Assembly: GCA_034401795.1 (NCBI GenBank) | Contig: CM067373.1 | Location: 43,415,142 to 43,479,141 of the forward strand | Origin: Chaetoderma sp. LZ-2023a | Lineage: Eukaryota; Mollusca; Caudofoveata; Chaetodermatida; Chaetodermatidae | Reading direction: 5' to 3' | Length of the DNA stretch: 64,000 nucleotides | Shown here: positions 10,108-22,464 of the stretch, piece by piece | Numbering within the stretch: the first letter of the stretch is position 1 | How the letters are laid out: each line of letters opens with the position of its first letter | Made by a program: the position numbers and the translations under genes | Notes under the pieces: generated by a model | What the model was told of the DNA's origin: nothing | The model's database searches: none | The model's input: the letters and a program-made list of their open reading frames with translations, nothing else

Positions 10108-10180
10108 GCTGAATATTTTAGTCAGCAGCTTAGCCACCAACAACTTTCAGTCAAATTGTTTTCAAAATATTCAGCATATC
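10108..10180. repeat. MITE-A-type hairpin, partly deleted
   Basis: TGCTGAATATTTTAGTC is followed by CCAACAACTTTCAGTCAAATTGTTTTCAAAATATTCAGCA. The left arm is mostly lost. Confidence 0.6.
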
Positions 10181-10573
10181 CAGTTAAACCCTATGGAAAA
10201 TGTAGTCTGCTGACATTTAACAAGCAGACAGTTAATACTTGTATGGTTGTCTGTAAATTGAGACACTGGAATTTGAAGCGTTAAAGTGTACATTATATTT
10301 AATTTTATTTAATAGAGAATCTAAACCAGATTTCATGGCAAAAGCAAAAGCCATTCTTCTTCAGAATACTGTATCTGTATTCTGTATGAAATATGTTGTA
10401 CCGGTAGGACCAACATGACCAATACTGGCATAACATAATGGATCAGCAAGTATGATTGAATATTATACAGCTGTTTTACTGTTGAGGGATGGACGGAAAC
10501 TGTGAATAGTTGGAGGATAGACACGGGCTTTGTTGTTTAAATGACTGCAGTCAATTAGAAAATAATAATGTTT

Positions 10574-10793
10574 AACCATTTAACACTCATATCGGCCAAA
10601 AACGGCTCCAGCCCTGGTCTCGAAAAATGTCCATTTGCAGACCAAGTGAAGCCTATCTTTTAAAATTGATCACTGGAATGACTGAGCCAATCATTCCAGT
10701 AGCAAATTTTCATAAATAGGCTGTTCTTGGTCAGCAAATAGACATTTTCTATGAGAAAATTTCTTGAACAAAATTTTAGGGATAAAGGGTTAG
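10574..10793. repeat. FB1 palindromic repeat, near full length
   Basis: Runs from AACCATTTAACACTCAT through GTCCATTTGCAGACCAAGTGAAGCC and ATCACTGGAATGACTGAGCC to the opposite arm ATTCCAGTAGCAAATTTTCATAAATAGGCTGTTC and the end GGATAAAGGGTTA. Confidence 0.75.
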
Positions 10794-10799
10794 AGTTCA

Positions 10800-13478
10800 A
10801 TTTTTGCTGGCTGTACCAAACATCTAGAATTGCTTGCAACCTCATTTTCGAAGGTGTTACTTGCTAGGTAGGCACTAAGCCTTCGAATTTGCATGTGTGA
10901 ACAGCTCTTAGTGGTCGTTTAGATGTCAGATGTTAATGAGAAGGGATAGCTAGAATCGGCCCATTAACCACCTTGAATAGAAATGTTAATCGGAGTTGTT
11001 TACGCCTTTCTTGTATTGGTGTTAGGTCGTGGTCATGCAGCATCTAAGTAACACTGTGACATCCTCGGGTTCTACTCTTGTAGTCACCAGGCATGCCAGT
11101 GACGAATTTTGCTGGTGTCTTTGAGTTTATTCTAACTGGTCGATGTCTGATTGGAGACATGGGTCGCAGATTACTGTGCCATCCTCAAGCATGGATTGTA
11201 CACATGATAGATAGGCTTTCTTCTTGTATGATGTTGGACAGTTCCTTAGGGTCATTCAAAGGAAACCAAGTGTAGTGTTACACATGTAGCTTTGTTTGTG
11301 ATTTTGCCTATATGTGGATTGTCCATTTAAGATCTTCAAACCTCTCCATGAGAGGTGAATGATTGTTCTCCTCCCTCCTACACTCGCCTAAGGTTAAGTT
11401 TAGGTGAGTACTGTATCTCATTGCTCGTCTACATTGCTTAGTAACAATGACTGCATATAGGCGAGTATTGACACTCCTCGCCTCAATGGCTTTAATTTAA
11501 ATTCAGGAAAGCAGTTGATTGCTCCTCTTTGAAATTCTGGTGGAGAGGCCTGGATCTTCAGCGAATTGGACACAAGGTACGGGTTATTTGGTCTGTCTCA
11601 AGATCTTTTTGACATTGCTCAAGGTGGTCTAGGATCTGATCCAAAGATTCACCCAAACTTGCGATGGTAGAGGTGCTCGCTTAATCTACATGTAACAGAT
11701 CGCGGCCTTCTGCTGCCTTAAACCTCAAAACATCTCAAGTAACTAAACCACTGCCTCGCACGGGATCCCCTCTAAATGTTAGAGTTAGGCATACACAGAA
11801 GACACGCCTCTGGACATCTGCTGAGAACATAGGATCAACTTGGCGACAACGACTACACACTTCCCCACGCGTGTACGACATGTCCAAAAACTGTTACCCC
11901 CTTTGGTATGAGTTGACTTGGTACAAGTTGGAGATGGGACAAGATTCCCCTGCACTCATTATTCCACAAATGATGGAAACCTGCCAGGTGCAAAAAAAGA
12001 GTTTCAAAACGTCGCTTTTTGAGAGCGGTCTGCTTTTATAACATTCTATTCAAAATGAAAATGTTTAAAAAGGGCATTTTCCTCCAGCATACTCTTGCAC
12101 AATACGCTTATGACGGAATATATGACTATGTGATGCATTCATGTGCAATTATGTCACAAACTAAAATCAATGTTTTGTTTTCGTGAGTTACCTCCAAACA
12201 TGTTTTGCGACATAGCAGAGCACTCTAACAAAATGTATCATTCCAAAGGAAACTTTTTTCTGCACTGTGAATTTCGCAGAACGTCCTGCAAAGTTTTTCC
12301 TTTGGAACAGGCACCTAATCATCATCATCATCATCAGGTGCGATGTTTGAGACTTGTTAGACCTTTTGCCAATCTTCAATAATCATCAATTTCAATTTAT
12401 TATCAACAAACACCTGATAGTAAATTTGTGGGTAGAGTGACATCATCATCATATAAATCATTCAAAACAATCAGGGTCAAACTGTGATATGGGCCAAGTA
12501 CCATATTACTATTAGCCTTTGAAAGTGAAACAGAAGTAGGGCGAAATGGAATGGGGACGAAACGACCCAAATTCCTGCTAGTAAGTTACGAAAACTGGTA
12601 TTTCTGATTATTTTTACTATGAACCAACCCTTTCACATTGCTACTTTCTTCCTGGGGTGTATCGTCATTTTGTCTATGTTGGTTATCTGATGATTGTGAC
12701 ATAATTGATACTATTAACAAAAGGTCATGTTTTTAGAACAATTGTTTTCGTGTTGTTAATAATTTACTGTTGAGAGAAGAATATTTACTGTTTATGTGAT
12801 TGGGCCTTATTGTTTAGTATTCAATAATTTAATTAAATATTTACAACGCTTCCCGCAGAAAATAAATTGAGGTTTTATAAGTAAATACCTATAAATAATA
12901 GCAAAAGTTTGTGATTTAATATTAAACCAATTAAAATCAAGAACTTTAGCTTCCGCGACGCGGGAAAATTGAAACTGAAACTTGAAGATTTTTATAGAAA
13001 TCATTTCCTACCTACATGTATGTATGTTGTAATTGAAATATGATGAAGATTTTCATACATAGACCATGCCATTGGATTGATGTACAAACCATCTGTAATT
13101 TATTCATGTCATGTCCTATATTGTTGTTGTTATATGTTATATGTAGGGGTCCACCGCCACATAGGCTCTGCCTTTGGTGGACTACCTGTTGTGAAACTGT
13201 AAATGTATATTCTATATCAAAATAAATAATCTTGAACTTGAGTTACTTATATCCTTAATCGGCTATCCCCTCACGAAAACTGGTAACATTGGTTTAATAT
13301 GAAAATAGGCGTTGCCTATAAGCGAACGCAGACACCATTTATTGCTTATGTAAACAGGACGAATTTGTATATTGTCGAAATATTTGAAGCTAATTTTTTA
13401 TCATGCATTCTTCATGATTCTGGTAAATCCAGTCCACCTCCACGATATTCACAACAATGCATCTGCCCATTGTCAGTG
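10800..13478. other. BBS1 intron 1 (9420-14071), no gene recognised
   Basis: No exon, RNA gene or clear transposon end was found here. There is a short CAT-trinucleotide run at about 12318-12336. A 63-codon minus-strand ORF ending at 12188 just before a GTAACTCAC donor was considered as a BBS1 first exon and rejected in favour of 14118-14072. Confidence 0.4.
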
Positions 13479-13800
13479 ATATCCCACAGGCCTTTGAATT
13501 TTCATCCATCCATCCCTCTACCACATATCCCCACCTACTATATATAATATACACACGGTGTGAAACCTTCATCTGTCGGCACCATTGTCAGAAAGCTGAT
13601 TGGTTGGTTTGTAGTCAGAACCGTGATGTCAGCGGATTTTGATAACAAACCAACCAATCAGCTTTCTGACAATGGTGCCCACAGATGAAGGTTTCACACC
13701 TTGTGTATATTATATATATATATATATATATATAGTAGGGGGAATATGTGGTAGAGGGATGGATGGACGAAAATTCAAAGGCCTGTGGATATCCGAGCAT
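13479..13800. repeat. Large palindrome (~160-bp arms)
   Basis: The left arm runs CACAGGCCTTTGAATTTTCATCCATCCATCCCTCTACCACATAT...GGTGTGAAACCTTCATCTGT...CAGAAAGCTGATTGGTTGGTTTG. It is mirrored after a roughly 30-bp loop by AACCAACCAATCAGCTTTCTGAC...GGCCTGTGGATATCC. The right arm carries a (TA)n expansion at about 13705-13733. It lies in BBS1 intron 1 and looks like a foldback element or an inverted duplication. Confidence 0.85.
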
Positions 13801-14071
13801 TATTGCATCTTTTACAGGGGCCTACACCATTAAATAGTTGTGCCAGTCCAATGATGTTATAAAATTTGTACTGACGTATCGCGGTGCTCCTCACTATTTG
13901 GGGAAATACAAACAAGTTCATAGTAACTATGACATCATAATGAAATGTTGTCCGCTAGAAATTTTAGATCGCGTTTATCCAGACATAAGCTAAAAAAAAC
14001 CCGGAAATTAACGCATGTCTGTGAGTAAATACATGAATGTACATTCCATCCGGGTGCGAATCACGTGGTAC

Positions 14072-14118
14072 CTGGCCTTAAATTTTCGATAACAGTCGCG
14101 GTCGGAAACAGACGCCAT
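14072..14118 (-). CDS. BBS1: BBS1 exon 1 (start of coding sequence)
   Basis: On the minus strand ATG at 14118 opens 15 codons (MASVSDRDCYRKFKA) plus two bases before the donor CCAG|GTACCA. The two leftover bases AG join the first base of exon 2 (C) to make serine. This gives ...KASNDGNTKWLSAHYDP, matching the spacing and the SN dipeptide of human BBS1 (ESNEANSKWLDAHYDP). The phase agreement, MA-start and CpG-richer surroundings support this choice. Few residues are conserved before the serine, so the exact start is less certain than the other exons. The four exons sum to 432 nt, exactly 144 codons. Confidence 0.7.
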
Positions 14119-14394
14119 TAGACCCAAAACAGCCGCCGGTATATTGATAACAGCAGCCGCCGCTTCGTGTAGTATGTATATGTCGTGTCTAGTTATTTTA
14201 TCATCTAAGATTATAATTGCTTTTACTGTGAGAATTATATTATTTGATAATTTATTACCGTCAGTAATATTTGTTTCTTTTTTTCAGGCGGTGGTTAAGT
14301 CGATGCCCGCGTACCCCTCTGGTAGGGCCTACTACCATGGATATGTAATCCATAGACATATAGGTTTGTAAATTGCAAAGTTTTAGGAATGGAT
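14119..14394 (-). promoter_or_regulatory. Probable BBS1 upstream region
   Basis: Directly upstream of the BBS1 start on the minus strand, with GCCGCCGG and GCAGCCGCCGC blocks that are GC-rich against the surroundings (14129-14165). No TATA box or convincing RFX X-box was seen, so this is only positional evidence. Confidence 0.3.
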
Positions 14395-14690
14395 GAATAC
14401 AGTTTTTTGTTTTGCCCCGCCCATCTCTAGTTAAGCAGCTTAAAGTCCACCCACACTTTGCCAGTATTGGGATCGATCGATCCATGCACTCCCCGAATCT
14501 CTATTTCCTGAAAACTGCAGGTAAACTATTTTGAAACTAAGTTGACTGGGCACTGTTGTTGTAGTAAAGACATACAATTCATAGGCTACAATTTGACGCC
14601 AGTTGACGGACTATTAAGCATTTATGACGGAATTAATTATGTAATTCATGACGTAATTGATTGTGATGTCATAGGTCGATTGCGTGTAGA
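14395..14690 (+). mobile_element. MITE-A element, internally deleted hairpin
   Basis: Contains GCCCCGCCCATCTCTAGTTAAGC, CCACCCACACTTTG, GGGATCGATCGATCC, CTGAAAACTGCAGGTAAACT, TTTGAAACTAAGTTGACTGGGCACTGTTG, then AGTAAAGACATACAATTCAT and CATGACGTAATTGATTGTGATGTCAT. This is the family order, with only one hairpin arm. Confidence 0.7.
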
Positions 14691-14864
14691 CTTTTATAAT
14701 TTATTGTTGATATGTTCATATATTAACATACATTGATATTACGATTTTGAATGATTTATTAATAGGTCTATTGTAGATAACATGCTCCTAAAATTACGAT
14801 TTTGCATGATTTGTTATTAGATTTAGGCTAGTTGGTTTCATCCAATATGTATATATAAATATAC

Positions 14865-15110
14865 GGGTAAGCTGTTGAATATTTTTGAAACCTATGGCAA
14901 CAACAGCGCCCAGTCAAATTAGTTTCAAAATATTTAAATAGGCCTAGTAAAGACATACAATTCGTACAACAACGCTTAGTCCGACATCAGTTACGCATTC
15001 GTGACGACTTATCTACGTCAATCATGGCGTAGTTGATTATGACATTATCCTACACATCAGGTAGTTGATTATGACGTCATATGATGGATAAACTGGAAAG
15101 GTCTATTGGG
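14865..15110 (+). mobile_element. MITE-A element, 5'-truncated
   Basis: Starts at GTAAGCTGTTGAATATTTTTGAAACC, has the right hairpin arm, the AGTAAAGACATACAATTCGTACAACAACGC block and several ATGACGTCAT-like sites. It ends in GATGGATAAACTGGAAAGGTCTATT, the family right end. Confidence 0.75.
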
Positions 15111-17619
15111 AGCCATGCACAGTATCATGCATTCGGCTGCCGTGACATATGTTGATTGTTATGCATTTGTGTGCTATTACGTTAGTTTGTATTTTATTTC
15201 AATCAATTAAACTTTATTGGCAATTCATCAGAAAGTGCTGTTCTTCTTCAACTAGTATATTAGCATGCGTTATTGAGAATTAGTAATATGTGCAACATAT
15301 ATTTTATGTCCGATGATGTCGTCTGGTCTCTCACATATGTTGGCCCTGAAAGTGGTCGTTGTGACAAATCAATTGTCTGACGATGTCTAGTCATCCGCAT
15401 ATTCCGCTACAGATGCTTTGGACAGATCAGATGAGCTGCGGTTTCAAGAAGCATATGAGACACTGTCCCCATCAATAATCATATAACGTGGTTGTCATCA
15501 CTGGTGGTGGTGGCGGGTCTAACTATGGACGCATGTAAGTTGTATGTGCAACACAGACTATTAATTAATAATCTTATAACAGCATTGTCATCACTGCTGG
15601 TGGTGGTGGTGGCAGCGGCTGTAGGGAACAAATGTGGGGGTGGAAAGAAAGTAAACAGGTGTTATTTTAAAACTAAAAACATATTATTACATGACGGGAT
15701 GGAGAGAAAAAACCTTGAAAATTAATATATTAGAAGCCCCGCGTATCTGATGTAGCAATAATAAGGGAGATAAGTCGGGATGGTTTATTTCAATTGTCAC
15801 TAAACCTATCGGGAGTAATCTCCCTTATTATTGATACATCGAAATGACTGCGGTTTCTAGTTGGTAATTAAAATGTGTTCATCTTTGTAGATGCATAATG
15901 CCACTATGTACATCACAGATATGGTTATGACATGAGATGTGGTGTTTATTATTGCTGTGAATTTGTGTAAAACTAGGTGATATGAGATGCGGCTTACGAA
16001 TGTTAGTGTAATGAATTGACATGCGGAAGTCAAAACCACGTAGGCCATGTGATCCGGCGGAAGTACCAAACTGAAACATATATTACAGTTACGTTTTCTC
16101 ACTTGTATACAATTTCAAGCTCACGCACGCACGCATAGGCACCGGCACGAATTATTATAAATATTTTTACAATATGTGATGCGGTGTCTGATCATCTTAT
16201 AAGCAGAGGCCTATATATATGATTATGATAACAATATGCTATGTATGAGTGTTTATTATTGTTGCGAGAGAGAGAGAGAGAGAGAACCACCATGCGAGTG
16301 GTCCACTTACCCCTTTCACCGACAACTCCATGCAAAAGTTAATTCTTTACGGGATAAAATATATTCAGCAACAGCTTCCAGTCAAATTAATTTCTAATTA
16401 TGCAACCGTTTTTCTGTATGACAGCATTGAAAATGTGATATGGGGAATTTGTGGGTGAATGGGTTAAGAACCACCATCATCATACATCATCATATCTCTT
16501 AGTGAAAGTCGCTTCTGCCTCGCATTAACTTAAGTGGTCCTCAGACAAACAGATTTATTTTTAGAACTACCAGGTGCTATTTCACATGTTTTTTGAACCA
16601 CCATCTGGAAACCTCAAGTGGTTGGCCTTAGATATAGTAGGTGGTGCTATGCATTAGGCTAATTATTCACTAATATTTGTTTTAAAAACCCAACTACCTC
16701 ATCATCATCATACATATGAACGGGGTCTTTTACAACCACCGTCAACAATGGTTATTCAGTTTGAACCACCGCAATGTGTGCGTTAAATGTTGTTGACATT
16801 CACTGGGAGAAAGGTTTCAAAATTTTTACTTTTGGCGTAAAAAAAGCAACAGGGATTATTTAATTGTTAGCACCCGCAGCATTGTATCAACTAGGCTAGG
16901 AGATTTAATTGCGAGAAACCATTAGAATGGGCTGAATATCCTCGACAAGTACAATGAACATTGCTCTAGCCAATCAGCTATCAGAAACGTTTTCAGCAAA
17001 TAGAAACATGCGCACACTTGCTGGGCGTCCACTGGCCTTAGATTGCTGATCAGTCTGTATTAGTCTTTGGAGCCAAACAGGCGCAAGCTTGTAAGATTCA
17101 AATTGACTTTCAAGTTTTTCAAATTTTGTTTCCTCATTTTAAATTCTGTACAGTACAATCGCATTCATTCCAAATCTATCCTTTTTGATGAAATCGATTA
17201 AATTCTTTAATGGATCTTTTCCAAACATTGTAGATTCACATTTCCATGTATTTAACTTTTTATAAAATATTTGTATGTCTTAAATGTACACTTACATTTG
17301 AAATTATTTTTATTCAAACATACGGCAGTCAATTTTGTTCATTTCCGCATATAAAAATGAATCCGAATCATGATATTATAAAAAATTACCAAGCAGATTT
17401 TATTGAATCTATTCATACATTTCAAACGCATTTTTGATTTCAAACATCCGGATTACAGAAATTAAATTGCGGAAGCAGGGTCCGATCTTTAGCAATGCCA
17501 CCGTCTCTTAGTCATCTGAAAAAGAATAGGAACGATAAGTTAGAAATAGGAAGTTAGAAACCAGTATTGATCTAAATTTGTTGACAGGAAATTACGATTT
17601 TATCATAGAAAACATTCAT
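15111..17619. other. BBS1-MUS81 intergenic region, first part
   Basis: No gene recognised. Visible items are a hairpin at 15747-15842 (GATGTAGCAATAATAAGGGAGA against TCTCCCTTATTATTGATACATC), a (GA)n run at 16265-16285, CAT-rich stretches near 16468-16495 and 16696-16710, and a lone MITE-A hairpin fragment near 16365-16395. Confidence 0.45.
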
Positions 17620-17740
17620 TTAGCGAAGCGATTATTTTTTGAAATTTTAGCACTGGACTGAGTGTCTCGATCAACTAAGCCAGTCATTTCCAATGATAAT
17701 TTTCAAAAATAACCTTTTCTTTCGTCTCCTAATGGACCTT
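17620..17740. repeat. FB1 palindromic repeat, core only
   Basis: TTTTTTGAAATTTTAGCACTGGACTGAGTGTCTCGATCAAC is mirrored by AAGCCAGTCATTTCCAATGATAATTTTCAAAAATAACC. Outer ends are absent. Confidence 0.6.
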
Positions 17741-18002
17741 TATTTGAGTATTAAATTATTAACAATATAGTGTGACATACATAGCGGGTAATAATAGTAG
17801 GAACAATACGCCTATAGTAATAGGCCGGGATGTAACCCTGCGGCTGTTATTGATCTACCGGCGGCTGTTTTCGACGGCGGCTGTTATCGTCATACACCAA
17901 ATTTCCTGCTATTGGCGCTAAATACATACCACATTGACAACAATGACTTTCCATGGCCATAAGTGTTAAAAATAATACGAGGCAGTCAACCAAACCTCAT
18001 AT

Positions 18003-19348
18003 TAGGCTTGCACGATTATCTTATATTATCGAAAATCAGGATTTTTTTTTCCAGCCACGATTTTGTACGATGTGATTTTGAATAAATTGAAATATCGTGA
18101 ATATTTTATTGTCACGTTGTATTCTGCCTATTTGTCATGTGTTTGTAGCGTAGCCTTCTATTACGGCAAGCTGTTCAATTTATTTTCAAACCAACATCTT
18201 TGCTAGAGGGGTGGGCTTATATTAGGAATAGGTCAAGAAATAGTTGAAGTTCATTCTTTAAAATTGTTTTAAAAGATGGACAATAATGCGAAAATTGAAT
18301 GCAATTTACCAGTACAATTTCTTGCCGCCCTACTGTATACCTCAAAACCATGATCGTGTGAGTGAAATTATTACTTGGAACGGTATAAATATTGTATATT
18401 TCTTAATAAGCATAGTTTATAAAATCAAAATGAATCCTAAATTTAAATGGCGTGGTGAAAATATATAAATCACGTGATATTGCTTGCTCTCCTATTTTTT
18501 GGAGGCGAGAGGTGGTGCGTTCACAAATGTGATAGCTAAATGAGACGGTATACACGCTTTAGCCAGCAAGGCGAACTATCCGAGATATTTCTGAAGGCTA
18601 ACTATTATTAGTTAAAATATATAGATCACATGATTTTGCTTACGCTCCTGGTTTTGGAGACGAGAGGTGGTGTGTTCACAAATGTGATAGCTAAATGAGA
18701 CAGTATATTCGCTTTAGCCTGCAAGGTGAACTATCCGAGACGTTTCTGAAGACTAACTATTATTAGTAAACGGGTACTCGGTAAATGTGGCTCAGATCTA
18801 AACATTAGATATCTATGGATCTAAAGTGTATTTCCAATATCACGTGATTTGTACATTTTCACAAAGACGACATGAAATGTCAAATTTTTGGATTAATTTT
18901 AATGTAATAAACGATGATTATAACAGAGTACGCAATATTTAGTTTGTCCACCGTAATAATTTCACTGCCGCAATGATGGACAGGGGATACATTAAGCCAT
19001 GCCTGTGATTAAGCCAAAGTGTAAGGCATCAAAAATTTACACCGGGAAATTGTGCCATCCTAGTTTCGTGTTATTAACGATCGTTCTTTAAGCATCTTGG
19101 TGACTGGATTTAAAGTTTTTGTTGAAATTTACCGATTAGAAGTCATATTTGGTTAAAACTAATATTCAAACTGATAGCGAAGCCGACATGTCTGCATAAG
19201 CCAAACAGTGCAGTCCAACTCAACCCAAGACCAATTCACCCCATGAATTCATATACACTAAAATAGGTTATACGATATATCGAAATATCGCGATTTTCTC
19301 ACCACAATATATCGTGATACCTCCTAGGACAATATCGTGCAAGCCTAC
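18003..19348. mobile_element. Non-autonomous hAT-like element with 8-bp target duplication
   Basis: A 1346-bp element with inverted ends TAGGCTTGCACGAT and ATCGTGCAAGCCTA. It is flanked by a perfect 8-bp direct repeat, CCTCATAT, at 17995-18002 and 19349-19356. Subterminal regions contain many TATCG/CGATA half-palindromes. No transposase ORF. The interior has a tandem duplication (18456-18767). It shares ends with 4062-4354. Confidence 0.85.
18456..18767. repeat. Tandem duplication, two ~155-bp units
   Basis: The unit AAATATATAAATCACGTGAT...GAGGCGAGAGGTGGTG...ACAAATGTGATAGCTAAATGAGAC...CTAACTATTATTAGT occurs twice head to tail, with scattered substitutions. It lies wholly inside the element at 18003-19348. 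Confidence 0.85.
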
Positions 19349-19356
19349 CTCATATT

Positions 19357-20265
19357 GCATTTACAAGACCTATAAATAGGAATAAATAAAGCTTTTATCT
19401 GGTCTGCGTCAGAGACTATTTAATCGTTATACGTTCTATAGTAAATGTACACTATTTCATGATAACAATATCACTGGATTATCACAAATTTTGGGCCTTG
19501 AAAATGCACAGTAGGTTGCCTTAAAACAACTATGGGAACAGACGCATAATGAAGAACCATATCCCATAATGCAAAAGGGGCCCATGAAGAAACCACAAAA
19601 GCTATGTCATAAGCCAAAGCCAAAAAAATCTCGCGACCGGAAACGAATCTTTCTCAGTTGCATGGTATATGTATTTTAATCCTGTTTCCTGTCTCAGTTT
19701 CTGTTGATTTTTCCCTCATTACACCTACGTACATGTTATCTATATACGCTCACGCGCGAAGCCATCGCTCACTGCATTCACTATTAATTCTATTTTACTA
19801 ATTTAATGTTGCCACTTTCTTCGTTTGTAGAAAAAAGTCGCAGAATTGGCTATATCCTTATTGTTACCCCTCACGGAATCAAAATTCTTGATTTAAGATG
19901 TGTGTTCTGTGGTTTTACTGTGTTCTACAGCGGTTTGTTTATCATTTGGTTGTTTCCTTCACGTATGGTTTTGGCCTTCGTTTGAATAGTATAATTTTGA
20001 AATTAATTCTTAAATATACCACGAATGCAATTCGATATGGTTCCTGATTCCGTGTGATTCATCCGTCATGATCAGTATATGGGTGTATTAATGTCCGCTA
20101 TCGTTCTTGTCTCCACCCTACGTGATCTTGGTTGAAACGTTGCGGGTTTGGGGTGCTAGAGGGTTAACATTTAATTTATGGTTAAAATATTTGAAAATTA
20201 TTTGTCTGCCTTCCATTCCTGTTTCATTCCGCTAGCTTATTTTAGGTTTTGTGCTTATTTTTTAG
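19357..20265. other. Intergenic, upstream of the gag-like pseudogene
   Basis: No ORF or terminal repeat recognised. A pyrimidine-rich stretch ends in TTATTTTTTAG at 20265, which resembles the 3' splice site before the gag main exon of the DIRS copies. Confidence 0.4.
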
Positions 20266-21836
20266 GCCAAGCCTACCCAACCATCTTGCTCTGAATGCCA
20301 CAAATTTGTTACGGTTGCCTATAAGGACCATGTCTGTTTTAAATGCTCCAAGTGTAACGTTGCCTATAGATGCAACGTATGTGCAGTGCGGCCGGTTGAG
20401 TTGCTAGTTAAGTTCCTTGCTCAGAAGGACTTGGCTGGGTCTGACATGGGGTCAGGCAGTCCAAAATCAAATTGTGGCGCGTCTGTTTCGGCCCCTGAGG
20501 GCGCTCCACGTCTGCAGTCGGAGGCTTTGGAGATGGCACCTCCGGCGTGGTTTGGGCCCGCTATTCAAGGCTTCTTGCATAGCGTCCTACCCACGCTGGT
20601 GTCGTCTCTCAGACTGAAGACTCTAGGGCAATCTCTCTCCATGCCTGGTTCGGACCCTGTCCTGGGAGTCCCATCAGGCTCCGACCTGGTGGGCACTCCA
20701 GTGTTTCCTCGTCCGATGAAGACTCTTCAGGGTCTGAGGATGAGGAGGCTGAAGAGGAGAGTTTGTTGCAGCCTGAGATACTGCGGGTGGAGAGCATGGA
20801 TGTCGATTCTGCCCTGGACAGAACTGCCCTCCTGTTTGGCGTGGTGCAAACCATGGCAGCCGCTCCACCTGTGGTTGAGGCAACACCGGTACCGGGCACC
20901 CGTCCAGTGCTGGTTGGTTTGCCACCAACCGACATGGTGACGGGTGTTGCTGGCCAGGCTTGGTACACGCCTATCTCGCCTGGTCCAGCGGTCACACATG
21001 GGGTGCCATTGGCGCCCATGTATGGCCACGGTTCTATAACCGCTACCGGGCCTACTCCATGGAACAGTGCGTTTCATGGGGTGGTGGCGGAACCGTGTGG
21101 TACCGGTGATGCTGTGGTGTGCTTCCAGCGGTCACTGAGGATGACTGTTGGGTCCTTGGTGTTAAGAGTGCTGGAGCGAGTTGCCCCTTGTGGACAGATC
21201 CCAAGCACACATTGAGGAAGTCCTGTCCCTGTGCAATGAGGGAGTAAGGGCAGCAATGAGTGCTGTCAAACACTCTTATCGCTTGCTTCAGTCGGCGTGG
21301 GCTGGCCACCCTGTGCCACCTGTGGCGCTGTCTTGCGTGAATGACGATGGACGCTTTGGCCATGGTGCAAGTGCGTGTTTAAGTCTAGGAGGCAGATGGT
21401 CCTTGACCGTATGCGTCCGGCTACGGCTGTCTGGGAGCGTTTGCTTGGAACGCCTCTGAACGGTCCTAGCATCTTCGGTGGCCAAGCGCGGGCCATCTTA
21501 GAAGACACTGCTAACATAGCGCAGAATCGGTTAGCGGTTAACCTACAGCTAGAACTAGTGTGCCAGGTGCATGCACTAGGGGCTGTGGCCAAACCGTTAA
21601 CTGGACAACCTTCCTCCAAGAAACAGAAGAAGCACAAGAGTAAGGCGAAAGCCAAGGCAGCTTCTTCTGCTATTGCTGGGCCTTCGCAGCCGCCTGCAGC
21701 TAAGAAGGCGTGGAAGGTTGTGGAGGCTCCTGCCCAACCCAGTGTTGCTCCTGATCGTCCAAGAGGCGGGAAGGGAAAGGGGAAGGGCAAGAGTAAGTCC
21801 ACCAAGGGCAGAAAGAAGGGAGCTGATCGTACCTGA
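20266..21836 (+). pseudogene. Decayed gag of a divergent DIRS-type element
   Basis: After an acceptor-like TTTTTTAG the frame reads CSECHKFVTV, then KDHVCFKCSKCNVAYRCNVC. This is the same C-x2-C...H-x-C-x2-C-x2-C-x5-C-x2-C module as in the intact DIRS Gags. At the far end it has NGPSIFGGQARAILEDTANI, matching TGPGLFGGEGCRHLQETVTL. The homologous reading moves from frame 1 (to about 20700) to frame 0 (about 20710-21170), back to frame 1 (about 21181-21365) and again to frame 0 (21375-21833), so at least three frameshifts have occurred. The C-terminus is Lys-rich (KKQKKHKSKAKAKAAS) instead of Arg/Gly-rich. No reverse transcriptase, recombinase or terminal repeats follow. It lies between BBS1 and MUS81. 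A rearranged host-domesticated gene is possible but the frameshifts argue against it. Confidence 0.75.
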
Positions 21837-21989
21837 GGGTATGGTAGCTCCCTTTGTATCTGCCTGGACCGCGCCTGTGCAACAGGAACAGTGGTGCCAG
21901 TTAGACCAGTCAAGCCAAGACCAAAATGGTTCTCTCTCGTTAAGAGGGTGGGGGAGCGGATCGCGAGCCAGGCGACGATGACGATAATA

Positions 21990-22464
21990 ATGTATATGTG
22001 TGGTTGTACATACATGCAGGTATGTATGTAGTATGTACAAATGTACATGTCATACCTGGACGTTGAACATCGGGGAGAAATACGTCAGGCACCACAACAA
22101 CTGCATCTTCTACTTCAACATCCGGAGCAAATACAAGAAAGGGTTAACCAATTAATCCTCATATGTATTGTGTATACCCGAAATTACAAAATGGCTATGA
22201 GAATATTCTGTCATATTAATTTCGAAATATTCGGCAGTATATGCTGTATGTCGTAAAGTATTAACTTCTTCAGGGATTTGCCGTTGAAAGGGGTACATGT
22301 AAGTACATGTACTCATGCACACCCTACAACTCCGAAATAACACATACTGTTGAATGCAGTATTTTTGTCGAGCCCTATGTGAAACATAGGATGGCTTGAC
22401 ATAGCCAAATGGCGTGCGGCATGCAGATAAATATTAGTTTTTCAATATACATTTAATTCATCAA
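21990..22464. other. Intergenic repeats, no gene
   Basis: TACATGTA-rich DNA with a decayed MITE-A hairpin near 22180-22240 (CATATTAATTTCGAAATATTCGGCAG). No ORF is convincing. Confidence 0.4.

Noticed and set aside
12188..12379. Minus-strand 63-codon ORF ending at a donor-like GAG|GTAACTCAC, a phase-compatible alternative BBS1 exon 1
   Set aside because: Its sequence contains a Met run from a CAT repeat and no BBS1-like residues. The 14118-14072 exon gives the expected spacing and serine-asparagine junction.
20609..22048. Minus-strand ORFs of up to 260 aa opposite the gag-like region
   Set aside because: They are antisense shadows of a GC-rich decayed gag, with low-complexity translations and no recognisable domain.
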